From Vibrio furnissii CIP 102972 (lineage in GTDB: Bacteria > Pseudomonadota > Gammaproteobacteria > Enterobacterales > Vibrionaceae), in the NCBI RefSeq assembly GCF_000176175.1, contig NZ_ACZP01000014.1, positions 248,001 through 312,000 of the forward strand: a stretch of DNA of 64,000 nucleotides, read 5' to 3'. Below the pieces are notes generated by a model. The model worked only from the letters and a program-made list of their open reading frames with translations, did not search any database and was not told where the DNA came from. Below, piece after piece: positions 34,545-42,395 of the stretch. Each line of letters begins with the position of its first letter. Within the stretch, counting starts at the first letter, position 1. The translations under genes were made by a program, and so were the position numbers.

Positions 34545-36293
34545 ATGCAAATTCAAACCGTTAACCAAGATTGGCTCACCACTTCCTGGCATCGCAGCCA
34601 AGAAGCCGGGCTGACACAGCGAACCCGGCCGGAGCATATTCGCCTGCCGAACGATGAGCTGAAAGAACGTCAATGGCGCGCCACATCGCTGCTGTCTGCC
34701 GTCGAGCAACACGCGCTGCCGCTGTTCAACCAAATGTGTGCACGCAGTGACAGTCGATTAATTCTGACCGATGGCGAAGGGGTGATTCTGGCCACTTGGG
34801 GCCAGCAACGTTTCCATGAAAAGCTCACTGAAATCTCACTCGAGTCCGGCGCCTGTTGGCAGGAGAACATCAAAGGCACGAATGCGATTGGCACCGCGAT
34901 TGTCGAAGCGCGCCCCGTGACCATCATCGGCAACCAGCACTACATTCGTCAGCATCATTTCATCAGCTGTTCGGCGTGTCCGCTGTTTAATCATCACGGT
35001 GAATTGCTCGGTATTCTCGATATCACCAGCGAGCAACAGCAGCACGATCTCTCCACGCAAGTTCTGGTACAGAATATGGTTCAGTTAGTGGAGAACCATC
35101 TATTGTGTGATATTCCGCAAGGCGCAACGCGCATTGATCTTGCCTACGACCGCTCGCTACTCAATAGCGGCTGGCAAGGTATCGTCATTGCCGATGAAAG
35201 CGGAAAAGTCCTGGCCCATAACCACATCGCCGCGCAACTATTAGCGCAAAACTCGGTGGTGGGACATACCATTGAAACGCTGTTTGATACCCAGCACAGC
35301 AAGTTTGTGTTTGAAAAGCATGCGCTCAACACCAAACCGCATCGCACTCAGGCCTATTCTGCCGCCTGCGATCTGCATTTTGGTGACAGCAACGTCGAAC
35401 AAGCGTGGCAACAAGCCAATAAACTGATCGATAAAGACATTCCATTGCTGATCCTCGGTGAAACTGGGGTCGGCAAAGGCGAGTTTGTGAAAGCATTGCA
35501 CAAACGCAGTTCGCGCCACAGCAAACATCTAGTCAGCGTCAATTGCGGCGCACTGCCCAAAGATTTGATTGAATCGGAACTGTTTGGCTATGTCGCGGGC
35601 GCCTTTACCGGCGCCAACAGCAAAGGCTATCAGGGGAAAATTCGCCAAGCCGATCAGGGCATTCTGTTTCTAGATGAAATCGCCGACCTGCCGTTGGAAG
35701 CGCAGTCGCGCCTGTTGCATGTACTGCAAGATAAGGTCGTGGTACCGGTGGGATCGAATCACAACTTCCCAGTGGACATTCAAATCATCGCTGCAACCCA
35801 CAAAGACCTTGAGCAAGCGATGACCGAAGGTCGTTTTCGTCAGGATTTGTACTACCGCCTCAACGGATTGATTCTGCAACTGCCGTCCCTGCGTGAGCGA
35901 CAAGACAAAGCCGCGCTGATTGAGCAGATCCACCACAAATATCGTATTGGCGCACAAGCACTCTGCCCTCACCTGATGACACTGCTGTGCAGCTACCCTT
36001 GGCCGGGAAACATTCGTGAACTGGATAATGTGATGAAAGTGTCGTCGCTGCTCGCTTGTGATGAACCCCAATTACGCCTTGAACACGTGCCCGGTCATAT
36101 GACGGAATCACTCACGTTGAGCAGCTCCAAGGGTGACACGCCGAGGGTAAACGATCTAAAATCAACCGTCGACGACACATTATTGCAGGCCTATCAAGCC
36201 AACCAAGGCAACATCAGTCGAACATCAAAAATGTTGGGTATCAGCCGAAACACGCTGTATCGAAAACTCAAATCGCTGGGCATTTTGACCTGA
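34545..36293 (+). CDS. sigma54-dependent AcoR-like transcriptional activator
   Basis: Protein of 582 residues. The N-terminal third looks like a GAF sensing domain with the ENIKGTNAIGTAI and SCSACPLFNHHGELLGILDIT blocks typical of AcoR-type regulators. The AAA+ domain has Walker A GETGVGKGE, the sigma54-contact loop GAFTGA, and Walker B ILFLDEIADLP. The C terminus is a Fis-type helix-turn-helix (ISRTSKMLGISRNTLYRKLK). Family members respond to acetoin, alcohols or aldehydes. It is divergent from the aldehyde dehydrogenase gene, whose promoter has a sigma54 signature, and is therefore its probable activator. Confidence 0.92.
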   Translation: MQIQTVNQDWLTTSWHRSQEAGLTQRTRPEHIRLPNDELKERQWRATSLLSAVEQHALPLFNQMCARSDSRLILTDGEGVILATWGQQRFHEKLTEISLESGACWQENIKGTNAIGTAIVEARPVTIIGNQHYIRQHHFISCSACPLFNHHGELLGILDITSEQQQHDLSTQVLVQNMVQLVENHLLCDIPQGATRIDLAYDRSLLNSGWQGIVIADESGKVLAHNHIAAQLLAQNSVVGHTIETLFDTQHSKFVFEKHALNTKPHRTQAYSAACDLHFGDSNVEQAWQQANKLIDKDIPLLILGETGVGKGEFVKALHKRSSRHSKHLVSVNCGALPKDLIESELFGYVAGAFTGANSKGYQGKIRQADQGILFLDEIADLPLEAQSRLLHVLQDKVVVPVGSNHNFPVDIQIIAATHKDLEQAMTEGRFRQDLYYRLNGLILQLPSLRERQDKAALIEQIHHKYRIGAQALCPHLMTLLCSYPWPGNIRELDNVMKVSSLLACDEPQLRLEHVPGHMTESLTLSSSKGDTPRVNDLKSTVDDTLLQAYQANQGNISRTSKMLGISRNTLYRKLKSLGILT

Positions 36294-36727
36294 TCCACCC
36301 CGAGCGTGAAATTGCTGTTTTTACCCGTCAGGCTCACTTTTCAGCGCGAGCCTATGGGTTTGTACAAAGTTGACATTTTCGCGCAAATTCGCGCTTTTTA
36401 ATGGTGATATTTATGACTTCAATTCACCAATCGAGCATAATAAATTTTATCCTTATCAATTATTTAGCCCTCAACGGTCGTTCTATCGGCTCGATGAATA
36501 CAATTCTTTGGCACAGCGCACAGATTGAGATATTAAAAACGATACTCGGACACGCATTGGTCATAAATCTGCCAAAATAATGCACTTTTGTCACACTAAC
36601 CGCACGATTACCGATAAACTCGTCGGCTAGCTGTTTGCCACTCTGTCCCGTTGCACAAGGAAACTGTGGCAGCAATAGAGAGCATTTGAACCATGAATTT
36701 TTTGGCAATTGAAGAAGTAGAAAGACC
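36294..36727. other. 434-base gap upstream of the LysR gene
   Basis: No gene recognised. Small hairpins occur at about 36323-36359 and at 36380-36394 followed by TTTTT; the latter may be a weak terminator for the sigma54 activator. The rest is presumably the promoter of the LysR-yaeR pair. Confidence 0.5.
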
Positions 36728-37657
36728 ATGCTAAATACCAAACTCATTGGCCTACTTCCTGACTTAGCGACATTTATTTTGGTGGTAAATGAGGGCAGTT
36801 TTACCGCGGCTGCCAACAAGCTTGGGGTGACCCCTTCAGCACTGAGTAAATTGATCACTCGTCTGGAACTGGCACTGTCCGTCAAGCTGTTTGAACGCAC
36901 CACCCGCAAGCTGATCATCACGCAGGCCGGGCAAAAAGTGTACGACCAGTGTTTGGTGATGGTGAACGCCGCCCAGCAGGCTGTGGAGCTGTCCAGTTCG
37001 GACCACACCGAACCCTCAGGCGCACTGACCGTCGCGGCGCCAGAAGCATTTCTCAACTCGGTACTGCAACCGTTTGTGGTGCCATTTTTGAAAAAATACC
37101 CGCAGATCCAGCTGAAATTACGCGCCGCCGATGGCGAAATTGATCTGTTCAAACACAACATTGATGTGGCGTTTAAACTGACTGATAAACCAGACGAAAA
37201 TCTGGTCTTGCGCGAGCTGTGCAAAACCAACTTGGTTTTGTGTGCCAGCCCAGATTATCTGGCCGAACGAGGCACGCCTAAGCACCCCACCCAACTCACT
37301 GAGCACGATTGCTTGTATTTGGCCGAAACCGACAAAGATCACCTGTGGGATTTTCTCAAAGACGATGAGTTTCACACCGTCCCTGTGAGCGGGCGCTATG
37401 CCGTCAACCATTCGCAAATGCGTTTGAATGGGGTGAAAAATGGCTTGGGCATCGGCATCTTTCATGACTTCGTGGTACAAGATGCGTTGGCAGAAGGCAA
37501 AGTGGTGCAACTGCTCAAAGATTGGACCATCAAAAGCAACTATCATGGCGCCATCGCCATGCAGTACGCGCAAACCAAATACATGCCAGCTCGCCTACGC
37601 GTGTTCATCGATTATGTCATGAAGCACCTCAGTCCGAAGCTGAACGAAAAAGGATAG
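36728..37657 (+). CDS. LysR-family transcriptional regulator
   Basis: Protein of 309 residues. The winged helix-turn-helix (ATFILVVNEGSFTAAANKLGVTPSALSKLI, about 14-43) is followed by a LysR substrate-binding domain with SGALTVAAPEAF and FLKKYPQIQLKLRAADGEIDL. Many relatives of the CrgA/AaeR-like group have this shape. It lies four bases upstream of the VOC-family gene in the same direction, so the two are co-transcribed; the effector is unknown. A GAAGAAG-type ribosome site precedes the ATG. Confidence 0.9.
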   Translation: MLNTKLIGLLPDLATFILVVNEGSFTAAANKLGVTPSALSKLITRLELALSVKLFERTTRKLIITQAGQKVYDQCLVMVNAAQQAVELSSSDHTEPSGALTVAAPEAFLNSVLQPFVVPFLKKYPQIQLKLRAADGEIDLFKHNIDVAFKLTDKPDENLVLRELCKTNLVLCASPDYLAERGTPKHPTQLTEHDCLYLAETDKDHLWDFLKDDEFHTVPVSGRYAVNHSQMRLNGVKNGLGIGIFHDFVVQDALAEGKVVQLLKDWTIKSNYHGAIAMQYAQTKYMPARLRVFIDYVMKHLSPKLNEKG

Positions 37658-37660
37658 TCC

Positions 37661-38044
37661 ATGCTGAAACGGATTCACCACGCCGCCATTATTTGTTCTG
37701 ACTATGCTCGCTCAAAAGCTTTCTATACAGAAGTGCTGGGGCTGGAGATTGTTGCAGAGAATTACCGCGCCGCACGTGATTCCTACAAATTGGATTTAGC
37801 CTTGCCCGACGGCTCGCAAATTGAGTTGTTTTCGTTTCCGGATTCACCGCAACGCCCAAGTTACCCAGAAGCACAAGGCCTGCGCCATCTGGCGTTTGCC
37901 GTAGACGATGTGATGCAGGCTAAACAGCATCTCGAAGAGCAAGGCATTCACGTCGAACCCGTGCGCATTGATGAGTACACCGGACGCGCATACACCTTTT
38001 TTCAAGACCCGGACGGCTTGCCGCTCGAACTGTATCAAGCATAA
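37661..38044 (+). CDS. yaeR: VOC-family (glyoxalase I-like) metalloprotein YaeR
   Basis: Protein of 127 residues, a single VOC domain. The metal ligands are in IHHAAII, QIELFSF, LRHLAFAV and LPLELYQ. YRAARDSYKLDLAL, SFPDSPQRPSYPEAQGLRHLAF and FFQDPDGLPLELY closely follow E. coli YaeR, a conserved protein without a proven substrate. It follows the LysR gene with AGGATAG upstream and ends at a strong bidirectional terminator. Confidence 0.9.
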   Translation: MLKRIHHAAIICSDYARSKAFYTEVLGLEIVAENYRAARDSYKLDLALPDGSQIELFSFPDSPQRPSYPEAQGLRHLAFAVDDVMQAKQHLEEQGIHVEPVRIDEYTGRAYTFFQDPDGLPLELYQA

Positions 38045-38050
38045 CGACAC

Positions 38051-38081
38051 AAAAAAGCCAGAGGATGAACTCTGGCTTTTT
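38051..38081. terminator. bidirectional terminator between yaeR and the PepSY gene
   Basis: Twelve-base perfect arms (38052-38063, 38070-38081) with A run before and T run after. Confidence 0.92.
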
Positions 38082-38103
38082 CATTTCATGACAGCATCAA
38101 GGC

Positions 38104-39549
38104 TTATTGCAGGGCATTGCGTAGCTTTTCAACTCGGCTGAAGAGCAGCCAATCACATAGCAGTACGGTCACAATCGTTGCGCCCGCCAGCGGAAACGCC
38201 ACACCAATCACCACCAGTGTCACCAGCCCCACTTTCCAGATGCCCGCTTGCGCAAAACGCGGCGGCACGCCCAGCTTGCCTTTCCCAACCGGGCGACGAA
38301 TCCACCACATCACGATGCCACTGAGCGCAATCAACGCAAACGCGACACAAAATGCGACGTTCAGGTATTTATTCAATGCACTGAGATCGCCCTGATGAAG
38401 TGACACTCCCGCCGCCATCGCTTTGGCAAGCGGCGTGTAATCTTGCCAGGTGACATCCATCAGCAGTTCGCCGGAGTATTGATCAAAATGCGACGTGCGA
38501 TCGTTGCGCGGATCGGTAATGTCGCCCGCCATGGTGTTCGCCGCCACGGTGTACACGCCGGTTTCATTCTTAGGGAAGTAAACGCGGTAATGCGCAAACC
38601 CTAACGTTGTAGCTTTGGTGATGATGGTGTCGATGTTGACCGCATTCGAAGCCATCATGTGCGCCGCCTCCATGCCCATTTTGGAGTGGTCATGCGCCGC
38701 TTCAGGTTCAGCCGATTGCGGCATCGGCGTGTGTTCCAGGTTCCAAGGCATCTCTTCTTCTGAGCCGTGATTCAAACTGGCGTGTGTCACCAGTGTTGAG
38801 GTCGGTTTTTGCCCCCACGTGTAATAGGTTGGAAACGTGTTCCATGCCTGCACCAGCGTTTTTCCCCACAAACCGGTCCACGAAAGCCCCGAAATCAAGA
38901 AGAACAACAACACAATTGACAGCACGCCACCCAAATTGGCGTGTAGGTCCCGCATCACGATGCGTGTACCACTGCCAAAACGAATTTTCAGAAACCCGGC
39001 CTTGCTCGCGTTATCCCGTGGCCACCACAGGTACAAACCGCTCACCAACAGCAAAATGCCCAGGCTGGCTGCGATTTCTAACAGATAATCGCCAGTATCG
39101 CCAATCAGCAACGTGGCGTGAATCGAGTTCGCCAGTTGATACCAGCTTTCAGAACGATCGATGGTTCCCAGTACGTGGCCTGAATATGGATTGACGGTCA
39201 CAAATCGTTCGACACCGTCAGCCATTTGCACGGAGAATTTATTGGCGATGTCTGCAGATGTCGACGGCAAGAACTGGGTGACCACCGCATCGGGAAATGC
39301 GTTTTGCACCGCCATCAACTGGCGAGACACCGCCACACTGTGATGCTGCGGAATAACGTGCAACAGTTCGCTATAACGCGCTTGTTCGATTTCATCATCA
39401 AACAACATCACCAAGCCCGTCAGAGAAAGAATCAACATAAATGGGACGACGAACAGGCCAGCATAAAAGTGCCAGCGCCAAGTGAGAAAATAGAGCGATT
39501 TTCCGCGCGACGCAGAATCGGGTTGAGGCTTTGAAGCGTTGCTCAACAT
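38104..39549 (-). CDS. PepSY-associated TM-helix protein (PiuB-like)
   Basis: Protein of 481 residues. Its first helix region WRWHFYAGLFVVPFMLILSLTG near 25-46 and further helices at about 145-165, 205-225, 390-410 and 440-470 fit the PepSY_TM family (PF03929), whose members are linked to siderophore-iron reduction or uptake. A His/Met-rich loop (about 275-300: HDHSKMGMEAAHMM) may bind metal. ATG 39549 has an AAGGAAAA site. A Fur-box-like sequence lies about 96-110 bases upstream, supporting iron regulation. Confidence 0.85.
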   Translation of the reverse strand: MLSNASKPQPDSASRGKSLYFLTWRWHFYAGLFVVPFMLILSLTGLVMLFDDEIEQARYSELLHVIPQHHSVAVSRQLMAVQNAFPDAVVTQFLPSTSADIANKFSVQMADGVERFVTVNPYSGHVLGTIDRSESWYQLANSIHATLLIGDTGDYLLEIAASLGILLLVSGLYLWWPRDNASKAGFLKIRFGSGTRIVMRDLHANLGGVLSIVLLFFLISGLSWTGLWGKTLVQAWNTFPTYYTWGQKPTSTLVTHASLNHGSEEEMPWNLEHTPMPQSAEPEAAHDHSKMGMEAAHMMASNAVNIDTIITKATTLGFAHYRVYFPKNETGVYTVAANTMAGDITDPRNDRTSHFDQYSGELLMDVTWQDYTPLAKAMAAGVSLHQGDLSALNKYLNVAFCVAFALIALSGIVMWWIRRPVGKGKLGVPPRFAQAGIWKVGLVTLVVIGVAFPLAGATIVTVLLCDWLLFSRVEKLRNALQ

Positions 39550-39644
39550 GAGTTTTCCTTTTGAATAAACGCAAAACACCCTCTTCAATACTAGATTGAA
39601 AGGGCGCCATACGTGTGACTTTACTGATTTATTTATAAGTATTA

Positions 39645-39659
39645 TGAGAATGATTTTTA
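39645..39659 (-). promoter_or_regulatory. candidate Fur box upstream of the PepSY gene
   Basis: TGAGAATGATTTTTA resembles the 7-1-7 Fur pattern TGATAATnATTATCA (about 11 of 14 defined positions). It overlaps the 3' end of the DUF2946 gene. Confidence 0.5.
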
Positions 39660-40013
39660 CGAGGCAGCGGACTGGGGCGGGCCGCGAGGCACCTGCCGTT
39701 CAAATCGTACACTTAGAGCCAAAAAAGTGTAGCGGTCTGAAATGACAGCGCTCTGTGTGGTGTTGGGTCGTGTTGTTGGAAGCTTGTCAGTATGAAAATT
39801 CGAGAAATGGGCAAACGGACATGGTTTACCGTGTTGCGTTTGCGGCTTGCCATCGTCCACCTTCACCAGTTCAAAACCGTTGATGGTACAGAGGGTTGCC
39901 CAAACGCCCGCGTGACTGCCGTGCGCATTAATCACAGGCATGAGTGTCACCAATATCCAACTCAGGATACTGGCACGTAACATCATGCGGTGAAATGGCC
40001 GGTGGCGGATCAT
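39657..40013 (-). CDS. DUF2946-type protein
   Basis: Protein of 118 residues. A hydrophobic N-terminal segment (ILSWILVTLMPVINAHG, about 13-29) looks like a signal peptide or membrane anchor. ATLCTINGFELVKVDDG and KPCPFAH are the cysteine motifs of DUF2946, proteins often encoded near metal or TonB-dependent uptake genes and of unknown function. An upstream methionine 15 codons earlier is possible; ATG 40013 with TGAGAAT is preferred. It lies directly upstream of the PepSY gene with the Fur-like site in between. Confidence 0.75.
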   Translation of the reverse strand: MIRHRPFHRMMLRASILSWILVTLMPVINAHGSHAGVWATLCTINGFELVKVDDGKPQTQHGKPCPFAHFSNFHTDKLPTTRPNTTQSAVISDRYTFLALSVRFERQVPRGPPQSAAS

Positions 40014-40119
40014 ATCGATTCTCAAATCAAATGGTCCGCCACTATATCGGCTCATCAATAAAATAACAGTGCTAATACTCAGAAATTTAACAAAACCTGC
40101 GAATTTCTAAGGATATCCA

Positions 40120-40506
40120 TTAACCAAACAGACGTTGCCAGATACTGGGATTGCGCTTGTCGTGGTACTCTTCGCGCAAACCATCCACCTCTTGCAGGCT
40201 GGTTTTGGCGGCGTCAAACTCACCATTATCCAGCTCGTTTTCAATCTTATCTAGCGTCACGCTCAGCTTGTTGAAGCCTTCCAAATACACATCCTGCTTC
40301 TCAGGTGGATACTCGCCCTGCTTGGCCTGTGCGACCAATTGCGTCAGTTCTGCGATCGGCGCTTGCATCGCTTCACTGGTTTGCGCTTCAGCGGCATGCT
40401 TAAACGCGGTTTTCATCTGTTTCATGATCTGCTTGAGATCCGAATCCGCCGCGAACGCCTGTGTGGCCATGAGCAAGCCAGCCGCCAAAATCATTGCTTT
40501 TTTCAT
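40120..40506 (-). CDS. cybC: cytochrome b562
   Basis: Protein of 128 residues with a clear signal peptide (about 1-19, ending AFA) and a four-helix bundle. Non-covalent b562 uses an N-terminal Met and a C-terminal His as haem ligands. KQIMKQMKTAF near the mature N terminus and REEYHDKRNPS near the C terminus supply both, and no CxxCH is present. It is a periplasmic electron carrier of uncertain role. AGGAAGAG precedes the ATG. Confidence 0.88.
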   Translation of the reverse strand: MKKAMILAAGLLMATQAFAADSDLKQIMKQMKTAFKHAAEAQTSEAMQAPIAELTQLVAQAKQGEYPPEKQDVYLEGFNKLSVTLDKIENELDNGEFDAAKTSLQEVDGLREEYHDKRNPSIWQRLFG

Positions 40507-40621
40507 TGTTTTTCTCTTCCTTTTTTAGGTTTGGGGACAGTCTACGCCATCCCTCTGGTGATGTTCAGCGCGAAATTGTTTCAAATGCTAAAGCATCGGG
40601 TATGAATCACCGGGCTTGCGA

Positions 40622-41377
40622 TTAACGCTGTGCATGCAACGCTTGGAACTCGTCGATCGGTTGACGGCCGCGCGTTTGCAAAAATTGCAGGAACTGACTG
40701 GTGGAATGGGTAATCACTTTCTCGGGGGCGATGCCAACTTTGTCGAGCAGCTCGCTGGCTAACGTCAGGTTGCCCACATCGTGGCAGAAATGCGCATCGC
40801 TGCCGGTGGTGATCCACGCGCCGGCCGCTTTCGCCACTTCTGCAATTTGGTAGCAGCGATCCACGCTGCCTACGCGGCTGTGTCCTTTCAGCGTGCTGTT
40901 GTTGATTTCAATGGCGACATGGTGCTCTGCCGCGCAGTGAATCACGCTGTCAAAATCAAAGTCGAAATGGGGATTGCCTAAGTGACCCAACGCATCCACA
41001 CGACCACTTTGAATCACGTTCAGCAGCGCTTCGGTATGATCGCGTTTGTCTGATGGGCGAAAAACAGGCTCATGAAAACTGGCGATCACCCAATCGAGGT
41101 TTTGATCCACGGAAGGATGGAGATCGACCTCGCCTTTGGTGTTCATGATGTTAGATTCCACACCACGGATGATGGCAACCCCTTCCAGAAAACGAGGCAG
41201 AATGCGTTGGTTGGAGAAGAACCAGTAGTGCGGCGCACCGGGCATCGATTCGGCGTGATCGGTGGTGCAGAACATGGCCAATCCGCGTTCGGAAGCGGCT
41301 TTGGCATTTTCGATTAACGTGCTGTAAGCATGACCACTGGCATAGGTATGAGTGTGTGTATCGACGGCTAATTTCAT
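40622..41377 (-). CDS. ycdX: PHP-family phosphatase YcdX-like
   Basis: Protein of 251 residues with a PHP trinuclear metal fold. Ligands appear in [16 protein letters not shown] at the N terminus, [10 protein letters not shown] near 45, GVESNI near 78, [15 protein letters not shown], and TGSDAHFC near 200. The layout matches E. coli YcdX, a Zn-dependent phosphatase implicated in swarming. The ATG at 41377 with AGGGAAT is preferred over one seven codons upstream. It stands alone. Confidence 0.9.
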   Translation of the reverse strand: MKLAVDTHTHTYASGHAYSTLIENAKAASERGLAMFCTTDHAESMPGAPHYWFFSNQRILPRFLEGVAIIRGVESNIMNTKGEVDLHPSVDQNLDWVIASFHEPVFRPSDKRDHTEALLNVIQSGRVDALGHLGNPHFDFDFDSVIHCAAEHHVAIEINNSTLKGHSRVGSVDRCYQIAEVAKAAGAWITTGSDAHFCHDVGNLTLASELLDKVGIAPEKVITHSTSQFLQFLQTRGRQPIDEFQALHAQR

Positions 41378-41542
41378 TTCGCTATTCCCTGACTCCATAA
41401 TGAGAGCAGTTTATCAGCCAGTTCCGGTGGTTACCAATAAACCAAGGCACACGCGCAGAATTCGAGCGAACGCCTCAATGCCCGCCAGGCAATATATTCA
41501 TCAAAGGAATAGGATTGAACGATTCTGCTGGCAAAACCGTCT

Positions 41543-41612
41543 GTTCGCTTCATCTGTTGTTTATTCCGTCTGCTGTTCACTTCGTCTGTTGTTCACTTCA
41601 TCCGTTGTTCAC
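41543..41612. repeat. 16-bp tandem repeat, four copies plus a part
   Basis: Units 41543-41558, 41559-41574, 41575-41590 and 41591-41606 follow GTTCACTTCATCTGTT with a few changes; a partial fifth follows. The last units encode the C-terminal end of the SRPBCC protein on the minus strand. Confidence 0.85.
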
Positions 41613-42042
41613 ATAGCAGCTTGATCATCGGTAGCGCCTTTTCCCACCCATCATTAAACATGCTGACAAAGTCTGCATGCGTGGTGACCGTGACGCGCAA
41701 TAGCACGCTGCCCGCTTGCGGAATGATGTGATAACACTCCGTCGACCCAATCCATTTGCGCGCCATGTCACTGTCAATGTCTTGAACGTGCTCTGGCGTG
41801 AAGATCGCCACATGGTGATACGCCAGCGACTGACCCGGTTCAACCGTATCCAGCACCGCACGCGTACCGCCGAGTTGTGGGTCAAAAAATTTCATGTCAG
41901 CGCCTTCGCGCCATTCACCGCTAAAACGCGATTGCGGCGAAAACGCAGTCGCCCATTGCGTGTAGAGCTCCAGCTCCGTCAACATCTGCCACACTTGGTT
42001 TGGGTCGGACTGAATTTCAATCTGGTAATTCAACGTTAACAT
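41593..42042 (-). CDS. SRPBCC-family (START/Bet v1-like) protein
   Basis: Protein of 149 residues. YQIEIQSDPNQVWQMLTELELYTQWATAFSP near the N terminus and ATAF...GTRAVLDTVEPGQSLAYHH, then a long C-terminal helix (SMFNDGWEKALPMIKLLCEQ), make the helix-grip fold of the SRPBCC superfamily, which binds hydrophobic ligands. No more exact function can be given. GAGG lies eight bases before the ATG. The stop codon and last residues are inside a 16-base tandem repeat, so the C-terminal end may vary in length between strains. Confidence 0.8.
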   Translation of the reverse strand: MLTLNYQIEIQSDPNQVWQMLTELELYTQWATAFSPQSRFSGEWREGADMKFFDPQLGGTRAVLDTVEPGQSLAYHHVAIFTPEHVQDIDSDMARKWIGSTECYHIIPQAGSVLLRVTVTTHADFVSMFNDGWEKALPMIKLLCEQRMK

Positions 42043-42395
42043 GCCGTTTGCCTCACTGATTCCGTGTTTCGATCACCTTGGGTTTTCCTGCCCGATTCTT
42101 CGCACTCGTCTCTTCAACATCCCATCGATTCAACATCCCTTAGTTTAACGGATTGGTTTAACGGATGGCTTAACGGATTGGTGTGATGAATGAATGTGAT
42201 GGATTGAAAAATCGTCGCTTGGGTAAAGTTATAGATGACGCGGACAACAAACCGAGCGGTTTTCATTCGCTGCACCCGATATCTGTGAACCCATATGGGT
42301 TTTTCTCAAAATTGAACGCACGCAATATGCTGATATTTTTGCAAGTTACCTAAGTTGAACAATACTTATACCATCGTTTAACTATGGAATGGTTT
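42043..42395. other. gap with short tandem repeats upstream of the HD-GYP gene
   Basis: No gene recognised. It holds TTCAACATCCC twice (about 42113 and 42129) and three copies of GTTTAACGGATTG-like units (42143-42180). The promoter of the HD-GYP gene must lie in the last 200 bases. Confidence 0.6.
42143..42180. repeat. 12-13 bp tandem repeat, three copies
   Basis: GTTTAACGGATTG (42143-42155), GTTTAACGGATG (42156-42167) and GCTTAACGGATTG (42168-42180). Confidence 0.85.

Noticed and set aside
36460..37230. 256-codon minus-strand frame over the LysR gene
   Set aside because: It is antisense to a full-length LysR protein with a clear helix-turn-helix, and its translation is Ser/Ala-rich with no recognisable domain.
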